Source of the DNA: Microdochium bolleyi
Lineage: Eukaryota; Ascomycota; Sordariomycetes; Xylariales; Microdochiaceae
Direction: 5' to 3'
Length of the DNA stretch: 64,000 bases
Assembly: GCA_001566295.1 (NCBI GenBank)
Contig: KQ964268.1
Span: forward strand, 310,001-374,000
The notes under the pieces were generated by a model. That model saw only the letters and a program-made list of their open reading frames with translations. It searched no databases and had not been told where the DNA came from. Position 1 is the stretch's first letter; the number at the start of each line of letters is the position of its first letter. This document shows positions 23,281 to 33,936 of this stretch, in pieces. A program made the position numbers and the translations under genes.

Positions 23281-25241
23281 CGGTGCAACAGCGGCTGGTG
23301 CGCCTACATACACAACTACTACTTTGAAAGGACTACGCAAGCCCGGGCGTTGGCCATGTGCACGGCTGGGAGCACATCATCATCTTCGTGCCCGATAACA
23401 CCTCGCTCAAGAAGTACGTGTGCGGCTCCGCCTACGGCGGCTGGTACTGCAAGAAGGCCTCGCAGATGCGCTGGCATGAGACGGACAGCGTCCCAAGATG
23501 ATACACCACAAGGACGGCGTGTCGACGCATGCATAGTGATTTACGAGCGCGGCCGACGACTCACCCGACGAGAACCACAAGGGCCAATGGCAGCTCGGGG
23601 ACCTGGTCTAATGGGAGGGCTTCCCGTCGAGGGAGCTGAGCCACCTGCTTTCTGGGCATAGCTTCGGCTCTGCGAGTTTCGCGCTTAAGGATGCGAGCTT
23701 CATGGGCAATTTGGCGAGCGCTGTCGCACCAGACTGCGCGGACCTCCGAGTAATTACCCAGTCTGTGACAACGGCAATTTCACTTATCCTTTTGATCCTG
23801 CTAGGGACGATGGCATTCTTGGTGCTCCTCCTGCCGGCAATGGCTGTAATGCGCCTGGCGGCGGCGGTGGTGGGGGAGGCGAAGGCGGCGGTGGCGGCTC
23901 GCTCCGACTTATGGTCATCGGCGACTCTATCATCCATGGAGCTGAGGGGGACAGATCTGAAGACGCCACCTGAAGCCAGTGGTTCAGCTCTCAGGGAGTT
24001 CAAGCTACCTTCGTTAGGCTGTGGACCGGCACACGCAGGAACAAGCCACCAACAGACCCTCAGCCGCCAGCACTCGTTGGCTCTACTCCTGCCGCGCCAG
24101 ATACGCCCATTACCGACGGTCCATATACTAAGCAGCAGTCCTTTACCCATTTGCGGCACTGGACCCTATGGAGTTGGCAGGCGGCGCAGGCCAAGAGCGA
24201 GACTCGCAGCCAAGTCGCAAACCATAGATAGGGCTCCTTGCTCGTCCTGCTAGGCTTCAACGATCTCGGTTTGTTTGTTTCTGGACCCGAAGAGTCGCTG
24301 CAATCTAACCAGACCGTCGTGGGCGAGGCCCGGGCTGCACGACCCAATATCATGATCCTCCTGGCGAACATGGTGCACCGCACTTCTATCGATGGCAGCG
24401 CCGACCTGCCCCTCAACACGGACAAGTACAACGCCATGCTGAAGAGTAGCATGCCCAGTTAGGCAACCGGAAACTCGCCTATCGACTATGTTGATGTCAA
24501 CATCATCTGCTCACGCAGTCTAACGGGGGGGGGGGGGGGGGTAGCCGTCCCGCAGGCTATGACGGATGACACACGAGCGAGCTGGACGAGTAGCAGATCG
24601 CGCGGGCCTTTAGCGAGGACCTGGTCAACATCATACGGATCGGCTCCTCGCCTCTTAACATTCCCAGTGCGGGTGACCCGGATTTCTCCAACGGCGAAGT
24701 GGTGGTGACGCCTAGCGGGCTACGCATCACAAGCATGCCCTGGAGCCTCAAGGTCGAGTGGGACAAAGTGTTCGCCGCGAACGGGTACCAGATCCGCTCG
24801 CGCATCAAGGGCGCTCAAGACTGGTAGCAGTGGCCGGATAGCATCAGCTAGTTCCAGCCGCGAATCGACAATAGCTGGGTTCTTTACGGCCAGGAGTGGG
24901 AGTACTCGGTCCGCACGGCTATCGCAGATTGTGGCTCCGCATGGACGGGCACTGTCATTGCCCTGGCGAGGCCGACGAACCCAAAGGGGCCCAACAATCT
25001 GCACACCGAGGCCCGTGGTGGTGGCGTGTACCTGTCCTGGTATAGCCGCAACTACAAGAAGAACGACCCCTCCAGGCTGACGGGTATGCTATCCTCCACG
25101 ACGACCTCGCACGGCGTGGCGTTCTTGTTCCCTGGCACATGGCACTTCCAGTTCTACGTCGTGGCTACGAGCGGTGATCTTGACTCGATCAGGTCTAGCG
25201 TCGTAGTGCCGCGCGTCTGCGCAGGGTTCAAGGGGAAGTAG
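23281..25241 (+). pseudogene. Broken gene: NPP1-like domain, SGNH hydrolase and FN3-like parts
   Basis: Remnant of a large, probably secreted protein, readable only across several frame changes. At about 23285-23735 it resembles the necrosis-inducing NPP1/NLP family: a WCAYIHNYYFE strand, a GHVHGWEH segment where the family's conserved heptapeptide lies (altered), and HKDGVSTHA then ENHKGQW. A Gly-rich linker follows. The SGNH/GDSL hydrolase block is LMVIGDSIIHGAEGD at about 23911-23955, then LLVLLGFNDLG at about 24241-24275. FN3-like segments run to the stop at 25241. Breaks include a frameshift near 23500, TAG at 23534, TAA at 23609, a frameshift near 23745, a TGA near 23970, a 17-G run at 24525 and TAG at 24825. 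It cannot make the full protein. One fused gene or two adjacent ones remains open. Confidence 0.7.
24525..24541 (+). repeat. Poly-G run (17 G)
   Basis: Seventeen G inside the pseudogene. It shifts frame and its length may be unreliable. Confidence 0.85.
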
Positions 25242-26159
25242 TGTGGTTGTCAGTGGTTGTGGAATGAACCAGCAAGCCACGGAACATGGCTGATCCAATA
25301 TCATCCTCAGGAGGACACGTGGGCACTGGCAACGGAAATAGGCAGGGTGCAGCAAGAAAACTGTAAGCAAGTTATCGAGCTGTGCGGAGTCATATCGCTC
25401 AAGCCCACGTTGCGTCTTTGGCCAAACCAGGGTAGCAGCACGCTGCGATAGGACATGTACATGGGTATCTAAGTTACATACAACAGGATCGAAGTTCTGC
25501 TCTCTGCGATATTGCTCAGATGCAAGGCTTTTGGAATAATGACGTCTATAGCACCGGTAATTCATAGCTCATCCTGCCTGTGGAAATGAGGTCGTTAGAA
25601 AGAACACGCAAGCTATACACGTAGGAGCTGTCCAGGCGCTGCAGATTCAAATTGTGTGGTGATTCGCGTGAGGAACGTCCCTACGTTCCACAGAGCTTAG
25701 AATGAGTAATTAAACAGTGGTAATTGATAGTTGCCTGTCTAAAGGAAAGATTCTGAAAGAATGACTGCGAGCACTGAAACTCGGTTTATATGCTCCGAAG
25801 GAGCACTTAATGCTGACTCAGCGGTGCCAGGGGAGCACCGGTACGTACCTTACCTGCTCAATGTCACAAATTGCTGTTTTGCTCTGCAAGGTGTTGTTCA
25901 CTCATGTTGAGATTCAGAGATGCCGAGCGACAGCGAGATCCTGCGCACCATGCATGGTCTGCTTGCAGACTAGAAGTCAGTCATTGGAAGATTATAAATT
26001 AAAAGAACTACATTCAGCAGTGCTCTAACCCGTGTCCCTTCACATCCTGGACTCAGCGAAACAGTCTTCTCGTCCACATGCGAGATGGAAACAAACGTAA
26101 AATCAATGGGAAATCTCGCTTGCGTTTGTGTGCTGAACGGCTTTTGACTTCTTATCGTG
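25242..26159. other. No gene seen
   Basis: About 0.9 kb with only short ORFs between the NPP1/SGNH pseudogene and the PLC-like fragment. Confidence 0.5.
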
Positions 26160-26966
26160 TTAAGTTCTGGGATGGTGGCGGTGCACGTGGTGGGCGAGGT
26201 GCTGGTGTCGCCGAGCCTCGCCAACACCTCCAACGTCGGCGTGGGGTGCAGAAGCGGATGCGAAAGCGGGAGCACTGATATGTGGCGAAATAGGATAAAA
26301 GTCATCCTCGGCGATCGCCGCCGCTCCGGCTAGGGCGACAGCTACCGGTGGGTGGTCAATGACAGTCGTGTCGTTGTAGGTACAGGTGCTGCAGAAGTTG
26401 GCAGGCCTCTCGTCCAGGACGGTGCCGTTGGCGAAGATGACCCCCGTGAAGACACTCTGTACGCCGGAACCAGTTGCGATGACCGCGGCTGGTGTGGTAC
26501 CGTCGATTGAGCCATCAAGGGAGCCATCAAGGGAGGCTGTTGAGAACGAGGATGATCGGCTGCCGTCAAGAGGATTGCGGATCCTGGAGACGGCGCAGTT
26601 CTGGCTCACCATGTACAAATTGAGCCCGATACAGAGAGTCTGAAGCATGGGGTTGTAGTTGCCCTCGCTGAGATCGCGTGGGTGGAAGAGCCCTATGGCG
26701 TCGGTCATAATGACCGTGGGGAACTTTTCAGGCTTGATGAAGTTCATGGCGGCGTGGTAGATGGCCGGATTGGTCTCCTGGGTTGCCATACTCTGAAGGC
26801 TGCGCGCCGACGAGCCCTCCGTAGATCCCATTGTGACTAGCCACTGCATGATGTAGTAGTCGTCCTTGACTGTCCCGTCCCTAGCGGAGCTGATCGTGCC
26901 GTCCCGTGGCTTTGCTTCCATCGTGTTGCGCTGGTAGTCGGAGACTGCCCCCTGCAGTGGAGAAAC
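26160..26966 (-). pseudogene. PLC-like phosphodiesterase, C-terminal fragment
   Basis: An open frame on the minus strand begins after a likely intron acceptor (CTGCAG near 26967). It reads VSDYQRNTMEAKPRDGTI, then YYIMQWLVTMGS, NPAIYHAAMNFI, FPTVIMTDAIGLF and LCIGLNLYMVSQNCAV. These segments match the second half of fungal PLC-like (TIM-barrel) phosphodiesterases. The catalytic N-terminal half, with its two histidines, is not found upstream, where a divergent gene lies instead. The tail carries three LDGS repeats and ends in a His-rich stretch that looks frameshifted. A transcribed fragment or a decayed gene are both possible. Confidence 0.5.
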
Positions 26967-27268
26967 TCCCTGTCACAGCATGAGGGTCGCGGCTGCAACG
27001 CTGAACCAACACGACCATTGCGTCGGCGGGGCGCCTGCTTGTGGCAGGTGGACGGACACCTGAGGGCTATGCCTGCACTTCTCTTTCCCCCTTCTTGTTC
27101 TGTTCGTGCTCACATGTAGCAGCACAGGCCGAGTAGTGCTTGCCGCCCGACGACAGGTCGCTCCAACCCGCTCCATCGCTAGCACCAACAAAAGTGGTAA
27201 CATTCTCACACGAGCAGTGGAATTTGTCGCTGCTCAAGGCTTCTCCCCGAGCCTGGAAATGATCAAGC
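26967..27268. other. Short intergenic region
   Basis: Lies between the fragment on the minus strand and the membrane-protein gene on the plus strand. No catalytic PLC exon could be read here. Confidence 0.4.
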
Positions 27269-28226
27269 ATGTCGCTACCAGCATCGCCCGCGTCCGCTCC
27301 GGCGAGTGCCCCGTCCGCCACCGGCCACACGCGCTCAACGACATCTATGGTCGAGACAGCGCATGCAGCAACGACGCCATTCGTCAAGTCTCCTGAATGT
27401 AGCAGCCGCTTCATCACGACGAGCTTCATACACACCGTCGGGCATGCGACCTTCTCAGCGACCACCCGGGTCACTCTCTTCGTGTCTGATCTCGGCAATG
27501 GCGAGTGCAAAAACGACCAGCCCGACGGCCAGTCCTGGTCCCCGGCTGTCTGTCCTCAAAGCTGGTTCGCCTGGAACCTGCAGCCCTGGGTAGTCAACGA
27601 TTATCTCGACGCAGAGAACCTCTCGACGGCATTCTGCTGTGCTAGGTGAGTTGCTATGACACCAGAACGTTGGACCGGGGAATTAGCTAACAAAGCACGA
27701 TAGTGGATACTCTCCACAAACGAATGACGCATACTATGGCGAGGACACCGACTTAGACAAGCTGGTGAACAGCTGGAAACAGGTCTGTACATCCGGCGGC
27801 GGCGGCACGATAGAGCTAGTCGACGGACAGCACGTCACACACACCTTCTCGGGCTTCGACCATGTCGGCATCCACGAGGGACTGCGCATCGAGTGGAGGC
27901 AGTCCGACACCTCGACGCTCACGCCGGCGCCGCCGGCCTTGGGTCTCTGCACGACAGCCATCCTCAAGAGCTGGGCGCCTGGTATGCCGGTGGACCCGAC
28001 GCTTGCTGCCATGGGTGCTTGCAGGGAGCGTGTTGCGATCGCTGGATGGGGTGAGACTGTCTATGCGCTCGTTATTGCCTTGCCTGTTCTCGGGCTTTGC
28101 CTCATAGCAGGTTCATGTACGTGGTTCTGGTGCCGGCGAGCGCGCAGAAGCAGGGTGGCAAGGGCGGCGCCTGTGCAGCTGCTTGTTGGTGGTGAGAAGC
28201 GCATCCAGGATGCAAATCAACAGTAA
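27269..28226 (+). CDS. Single-pass membrane protein with Cys-containing ectodomain
   Basis: Two exons, 27269-27645 and 27704-28226, give 299 aa. The intron GTGAGT...GATAG joins AFCCA-SGYSPQTN, a CC-x-SGY motif common in fungal surface membrane proteins. The first 60 residues are Ser/Thr/Ala-rich. The middle carries NGECKNDQPDGQ and AVCPQSWFAWN. One transmembrane helix near the C-terminus (VYALVIALPVLGLCLIAGSCTWFW) is followed by a basic cytosolic tail (CRRARRSRVARA). There is no clear N-terminal signal peptide at the chosen start, so an upstream exon may be missing. The function is unknown; a wall or surface sensor-like role is only a guess. Confidence 0.65.
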
Positions 28227-28696
28227 TTGTTCCACAGTGGACAGCGGCACACTTTGCAGACACTCGACAGCGTTTACATGCCATTCGATACGAGAGAGCA
28301 GTCGTCTTGCTTCCGATTCCGGAGAGCGTGTTTTCCTTGAATTTTCAAGACAGCGAAATAGGTTAAATAGGTGCTCCAGGCGATGCTGACGAGGATCAAA
28401 GTCCGCCTCAATGATCGGTTGTGGCTCACATTGCGCCGTGGATCTTCGCGAGCTCGATGGAGTTGGTCTCGGGCCTCGATTTCCACAGAGTCAAAGAGCT
28501 TTGCTGAGGTGTGTATAGGAACCTTGGTCCAGCTCCCAGTGTAGTAAATTGTGACTTGTTTACGGTATCACAAATAATCATACCACGACGTGCGGGGTTT
28601 ACAGATCGGCAATTCCAAGTACATTACAGCTCTGGCACAATACTGGGGGCTCAATTATGAATTATAAACTACGTAGGTACTCATACAAGATCATTT
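28227..28696. other. Intergenic, convergent 3' ends
   Basis: Terminator region shared by a plus-strand and a minus-strand gene; AT-richer near 28540-28690. Confidence 0.5.
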
Positions 28697-30016
28697 TTAT
28701 TCCAGGCCGGCGTCGACAGCGGCCAACGCGAACTCCATGAAGGTAGCCGAGATCTCCTTGATGTGGTTGTGGTACTCGGTCGCGTTAGGGTAGAAGGGGC
28801 AGCTTGCCTGCTCGTTGCCGAAGCCAAACTCGAGCGTGTAGCTGTGGATCTTGCTCAGATTTGGATTAACAAAGTGGCGCGAGTAGGCATAGTCGTCACT
28901 GGCGCCCGAGGTCGGGTACAGGAATGCGCTAGGCATGACAGTGTAGTTGCGGCCTGTGGACGCCATGATGCCATCCGCCATACGCTCCGCAGCGAATATT
29001 TTGTCGTCCAGATCGCTCTGGGGAAGGTACTCCTTGTACTCCTTGCCAGTCGTGTCCGGGATCACGCCGCGTACAGCGTCATACGTGCTGTTCATGAAGT
29101 TCATGGCCGGATCGTCGACCTGATTGCTGTCAAGGCCCCAGTTGTACAGGATGTCCCCAGTGTAGCTGTGGATATCGATAAACCACGTCTTGCGGCTGGT
29201 CAAGAACGTGTCCATGACATACTTGATGCTCTTGGTCTCCGGCTCGCTGAAAGCCGAAGTTCCGCGGAATACTTGAGAGGAAGGATCGGCCGAGGACACG
29301 TCCAAGGCGACGGTGGGCTCGAAGTGCTTGTCTGCATCCCAGAGGATGTCAAAGTTGCGGTTGAGATCGACGCCAATCGCCTCCGGGTCGCCACCGCTCG
29401 AGGCCGGGTTGCGGTTCTTGCGCCAGCAGCTGTTGGTCGCCTGGTCGTAGGCCACGCCATCGGGGTTGCTCAGAGGGATGAAGACAATGCCAGCCGACAG
29501 AGCTTTCTCAACTTCATTGTAGGTGTAGCTCTTGCTTCCCCACGTGACGCCCGTCTTGTGCTTCTGCGCGTAGAGCACGTCCGAGAGGAAGTAGATCAAG
29601 TTGTCAGAGGAGCCGCGCTCTCGTGCGTGGATGGCACCGTTGAGAAACACATGCGGCTTGCTGTTGCACTTCTTGCTGCCGCCGACGACGCCGCCGTAGA
29701 TGGTGGCGTTTTCGTAGGTCTTGTAAGGCGAGTTGAAGGTGCGGAAGGCGTACTCCTTGGCTAGACCTTTGAAGGCACTGCCAATTTCCGTGACGCTGAG
29801 GATGGACTTCAAGTCGGTGTCGGCTGGAAGCGTGCCCAGACCCCGCGGCACAATGTTGCCGCCGTCGAAGCGATCGCCTACACCGATGGGAAACCCGTTG
29901 TCACCCACCTGCCGGCGAGCAAGGCGATGATTCCCATTGGCGCGCTCTTCAGGGAGGAGGCAGGCCGCGGACAGCGATGAGAGCCCTGCAATCAGAGAGA
30001 GAGACTGCAGCTTCAT
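28697..30016 (-). CDS. Secreted zinc carboxypeptidase (M14 family)
   Basis: Single exon, 439 aa from MKLQSLSLIAGLSSLSAA, a signal peptide. An ARR dibasic site at about residue 33 may release a short propeptide. Zinc ligands are H and E in GAIHARERG and H in FIDIHSYTGD. SNPDGVAYD, CWRKNRNP and GVDLNRNF are the substrate-pocket motifs (Asn-Arg). YTLEFGFG supplies the catalytic Glu. The HARERGSSDN form is typical of the fungal extracellular branch. It is expected to remove C-terminal residues from peptides outside the cell. An in-frame ATG at 30082 would precede the signal peptide and is not favoured. Confidence 0.92.
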   Translation of the reverse strand: MKLQSLSLIAGLSSLSAACLLPEERANGNHRLARRQVGDNGFPIGVGDRFDGGNIVPRGLGTLPADTDLKSILSVTEIGSAFKGLAKEYAFRTFNSPYKTYENATIYGGVVGGSKKCNSKPHVFLNGAIHARERGSSDNLIYFLSDVLYAQKHKTGVTWGSKSYTYNEVEKALSAGIVFIPLSNPDGVAYDQATNSCWRKNRNPASSGGDPEAIGVDLNRNFDILWDADKHFEPTVALDVSSADPSSQVFRGTSAFSEPETKSIKYVMDTFLTSRKTWFIDIHSYTGDILYNWGLDSNQVDDPAMNFMNSTYDAVRGVIPDTTGKEYKEYLPQSDLDDKIFAAERMADGIMASTGRNYTVMPSAFLYPTSGASDDYAYSRHFVNPNLSKIHSYTLEFGFGNEQASCPFYPNATEYHNHIKEISATFMEFALAAVDAGLE

Positions 30017-30669
30017 GATTGAAATCTGGTGATGGGAAGTGAACGAGTGTGGTGAGCTGGCGCGGGCTGGATGTCCGTTCAAGGTGGAGAGATCAACCTT
30101 GCGTTCGTCCCGTGAGAAGATGGGGATGCGACGTCTGTTTTGTACTGAGCTGTGCTACTGCGACCGTGGATCTCATTTCGTCCCGGTAAGAAGAAGGATC
30201 ATGAAATGACCTTCTCTTTGCAATGGGGCTGACCTCCCATCTAGGCAGGTGAGCATTGTCGCCAAGAGCCAATTTCCCTGTAGCACGGCCGATGATTGGT
30301 ACCTGCATGCTGCGCGCATGCTAGGGTCCCCTCGCAATCATTGTGATTGGTGAGAACCGTTATCGCCAGTACCCACCTAGAGTTGGAACAATGTTGGAAC
30401 AATGGCCACACTGAGTCTGGGGTTTGGGGAACTGGCGCCCCTGTGAGTGGGAGGCTGCTCTGTTGTCATCGATCGAACCATGCGTTCTTGTATTGCAACG
30501 ACCTAACAGGAGGCCGGGAGGGGCACGGGCTGCAACCTAGCTGAAGTACCCATGAAGGGCCTGCAGCTGCGATTAGGTAATCACGGGACCTTGGGGAATC
30601 AAGCCCTGAGGCATGGTCATGCATATAAGCATAACCGGTCACCCTCCACATCACAACGAGTCATAACAC
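30017..30669. other. Intergenic
   Basis: Promoter side of the carboxypeptidase and missing 5' part of the chitinase fragment. No coding signal found. Confidence 0.5.
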
Positions 30670-31690
30670 AAATGGTCGCGGAGATATGCCATGAAGGGAG
30701 GAATTTGCATCATGTTCTTGGAGTCTTTCTCGATACGACAGGGGACGTGGTTACTGCTCAAAGAGCTGTACGACTCTGGGACGAGCGGCGCTGCCTCTCT
30801 CGTGCAGGAGACGTTACAAAATCTCAATCAACCGTCAAGATCTTTGAGAATCCTCTCGACATCGTGGTGGTGCAACAGCCACTATCGAACACCATTTTCT
30901 CGAGCTCGACGCACTCGACCAAATCAACGGCGCTCCTCAGTCGGTACGACGTCGCTCCTCGAGCAGAGTCCGATGGGTATGACGCCCTTTGCAGCCCAGA
31001 CTCACCAAGGCATCGCACTAATAGACAAAGTCTGATTATAGTACATGCGCCACGTATTTGGTGAAATCTGGAGACTATTGCACGAATATTGCGTTGGAGA
31101 ATGGCCTCACCCAAGCGCAGCTTGAGTCGTTCAACAAAGGTTCCGACAAGACTTGGGGCTGGACAGGGTGTGGCAATCTTCCGACGGGGATCAACATAGT
31201 AAGTGATCCCTTCCAAGTCACATGTCAGTCTTGCTGATCATCACATAGTGCGTTTCAGAGGTCAAGCCGCCTCTTCCAGCGCCTGTGTCCAATGCTGTCT
31301 GTGGGCCTACGAAACCCGGTGTCTCCCAGCTGGTCTCTGGTCAGGTACTGGCAGATCTGGCTTCTTGTCCACTCAATATATGTTGTAACGTGTGGAGACA
31401 ATGTGGCATGACTCCCGACTTCTGCAAGACCACAGATTCCAAAGTACCGGCCAACCCTGGGACATCACCTGGCGGAAACAGTCCGTAAGTTCCCCGTTCA
31501 ACGGACATGATCCTTACCGAGCAAGAGAGCGAACCCTGATTCGCGCACCCGAATAGGCGCATCTCCAACTTTGGTACAGACCTCGTCACGAATGGCACGG
31601 ACCCTACAATTCTTGGTCGGGTTGGCTACAATGAGAGCTGGAATGGCGGACGCGAATATCTCCATATGTACCCTAGGGTATGCTTCGCAC
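30670..31690 (+). pseudogene. LysM/chitin-binding GH18 chitinase fragment (killer-toxin-like subgroup)
   Basis: The frame opens inside a conserved pre-LysM part (HHVLGVFLDTTGDVVTAQRAVRLW). After an acceptor at 31041 comes a LysM domain (TYLVKSGDYCTNIALENG). A second intron is 31199-31248. Then follow a PAPVSNAVCGPTKPG linker and a type-1 chitin-binding domain (CPLNICCNVWRQCG). The start of GH18 (GRVGYNESWNGG) is reached by 31640. Neither the N-terminus with signal peptide nor the catalytic GH18 barrel is present. The sequence ends within about 15 bases of the duplicated IF1-like segment. Fungal subgroup-C chitinases have this order; this copy cannot be an active enzyme. Confidence 0.7.
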
Positions 31691-31702
31691 GCCAACCACA
31701 AG

Positions 31703-32085
31703 CTCAGCCGCAGCCGCAGCAGGTGTGGGGCGTAGCAGACTTGGACAGAGCAGTAGTAAAGACGACGCGGCAAGAAAAAGCGTGCTGATTTGTGGTAGCA
31801 TCCAGTAGTTACAGCTCAAGCAATGTCGATTGGGAATCGCAGATCAGGCTTAGAGCTACTCCTGATTCCATAATGACGTGAAAAGTAGCTGCTCCTGCTT
31901 AAAAAGGTGCGAGCAATGTCAAAACATGGAGGAGGATTGCGCGGACATAAGAAAGAACATCCCTGCACTTACGCCCTCTTGCATGCTGCGTACCCCTCCT
32001 TCGTGTGCCCGGTTTAAGGCTCAGAACACCGCCTCTGGCCGTAGGGCTACGCGAAGCATCCCACCCCTCCTCTCTCCCACTCCAA
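31703..32085 (+). repeat. Segment homologous to 11221-11460 (copy B)
   Basis: Altered copy of the 3' end and downstream DNA of the IF1-like gene, with an insertion of about 150 bases in the middle. The coding part is broken (AGTAG replaces the AAATAA context). It ends about 65 bases before the HET gene start. Several differences are C to T or G to A. Confidence 0.8.
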
Positions 32086-32150
32086 ACCACGCAGGATCTC
32101 ACAACACCAAAGAGGATCTGGACTGGTCGTAGTCCGCCCACCGCACCGCC

Positions 32151-33752
32151 ATGCGGCTCCTTCGTGTAAATACCCTCGAGCCAGTCGAGTTCATGCCAAA
32201 TGCCATCCCCCCATACGCCATCCTCTCGCATACCTGGGATATAGACGAGGTCAGCTACCAGGAGCTCGTGAGCACCGACAAGTCATGGCAGAGCAAGGCC
32301 GGCTGGGCCAAGATCCGCGGATGCGCTCGGAAGGCAGCGGCAGACGGCCACGGGTACATCTGGGTCGACACGTGCTGCATCGACAAGAAGAGTAGCGCCG
32401 AGCTCCAGGAGGCCATCAATTCCATGTTCCAATGGTATAGCAGAGCACAGGTGTGCTATGCCTATCTTTCAGATGTCTCTATTGCATCACCCTTCGAAAC
32501 TTCTTCGTTCAGACAAGCTCGATGGTGGTCTCGCGGATGGACACTACAAGAGCTACTGGCGCCGGAGCAGATGGTTTTCTTCGACAGGGATTGGTATGAG
32601 ATTGGCAGGAAGGATCAGCTTTTGGAAGAAGTAGAGCAAATTTCGAACATCGGACGGATAATTCTAGGACATCCTGGGATTATACATTGTGCTAGCATTG
32701 CGGAGCGCATGTCTTGGATGGCCGGACGATCCACAACAAGGGAGGAGGATCTGGCGTATTGTCTACTGGGCATATTCGATATCCACATGCCGATGCTTTA
32801 CGGGGAGGGCCACAATGCGTTCTCAAGACTCCAGCAAGAAATCATGAAAGCCAGCGACGATATGACGCTCCTTGCTTGGCCAGTTCTTCGAGACGTAGCT
32901 GGTCAAGGGAGACCAACATCCGTCGCAGAACTATTTTTCGACAAACCTGCCCAGCTTCTCGCAAGAAGCCCGCAGGAATTCGCTGGTGGCAGCTGCCTCT
33001 TTGTTCCACAAAAAAGCACCTTCCGCAGCACCTACAACCTTTTTTCTATGACGCAGCGCGGTCTGCAGATCACTCTCGACATCATTCCTGATCCCAACTT
33101 CGACAACCTGGTCTACGGCATACTCAACTGCAACACTGAGCACGATCCTGGACACAATCCCGTGCTCCCAATCTTTCTACACCAACAGAGCTTGGACCAC
33201 GTGGTCAAGGGCACCCCGCAAATCATCGAAGGCGAAGCCCTAGTTACCGACTCTTTGCCTTTCTTGAGACCACCGGCAAGGTTGCGGAGCCAGCTCAAGA
33301 CAATTTGTCTGCGGCGAGCCTCGACGCTCAGTCGCTTCGAGGTGGACTGCGTCGCAATGCGGGATATCGTTCTCCAGCGTTATACACGATACTTGGCGTA
33401 TCCGCCCTGCCATTTGCGTCCCCTAGCCTGGATAAACTGTGCTGATGACAGCAATGCGAGGTACTTTCCGACAGCCCCTGGCCGCTGTCTGATCTGGCTG
33501 CAGGACGAGACAGATATCAAATCAAGTGTCCTCATGCGCCTCGAGAACAAATTTGACCCACGGCGGAGCTCGTACGAGTGGAGCTTGGAGCTGGCTGCGT
33601 GGGGCAGACTGCCCACGACGGAGTTCTTCATCGACAATTTGAACGACGAGCGTTTCTGGGACGGTACGAAATCTTGTATGCTCCGAGATATTGACGGTAA
33701 CACGATTCCCACTGAATCGATCTTGGAAAGATGGGGACTTCCTAGCGGGTAA
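32151..33752 (+). CDS. HET-domain (heterokaryon incompatibility) protein
   Basis: Single exon, 533 aa. It starts MRLLRVNTLEPVEF, the usual N-terminus of this group. The HET domain occupies about residues 24-115: YAILSHTWDIDEVSYQEL, KIRGCARKAAADGHGYIWVDTCCIDKKSSAELQEAINSMFQWY and AQVCYAYLSDV. Then come RWWSRGWTLQELLAPEQMVFFD and the conserved RMSWMAGRSTTREEDLAYCLLGIFDIHMPMLYGEG. The remaining 280 residues are the variable C-terminal part. Such proteins trigger vegetative incompatibility and cell death when non-self is sensed. The gene is flanked by duplicated DNA on its 5' side and by a beta-lactamase-like gene convergent with it on the 3' side. Confidence 0.92.
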   Translation: MRLLRVNTLEPVEFMPNAIPPYAILSHTWDIDEVSYQELVSTDKSWQSKAGWAKIRGCARKAAADGHGYIWVDTCCIDKKSSAELQEAINSMFQWYSRAQVCYAYLSDVSIASPFETSSFRQARWWSRGWTLQELLAPEQMVFFDRDWYEIGRKDQLLEEVEQISNIGRIILGHPGIIHCASIAERMSWMAGRSTTREEDLAYCLLGIFDIHMPMLYGEGHNAFSRLQQEIMKASDDMTLLAWPVLRDVAGQGRPTSVAELFFDKPAQLLARSPQEFAGGSCLFVPQKSTFRSTYNLFSMTQRGLQITLDIIPDPNFDNLVYGILNCNTEHDPGHNPVLPIFLHQQSLDHVVKGTPQIIEGEALVTDSLPFLRPPARLRSQLKTICLRRASTLSRFEVDCVAMRDIVLQRYTRYLAYPPCHLRPLAWINCADDSNARYFPTAPGRCLIWLQDETDIKSSVLMRLENKFDPRRSSYEWSLELAAWGRLPTTEFFIDNLNDERFWDGTKSCMLRDIDGNTIPTESILERWGLPSG

Positions 33753-33936
33753 AGGGTCGTTTCAAGTGGCGGCATTGACGTTGTAAGGCGCATGGTAAGG
33801 TCTCTTTAGTACGCTGGCTTCAGTATCGCTTCGATGCTGACGGCAATATCTGTTTCTCCTCAATGAGCGATCCATTGCCACTGAACTTCCTCTCAAACAT
33901 ACCATGCTGCAACAGCCAAGTAAACAGCAGTACTTC

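Noticed and set aside
28763..29764. 333-codon ORF on the plus strand
   Set aside because: Antisense shadow of the M14 carboxypeptidase.
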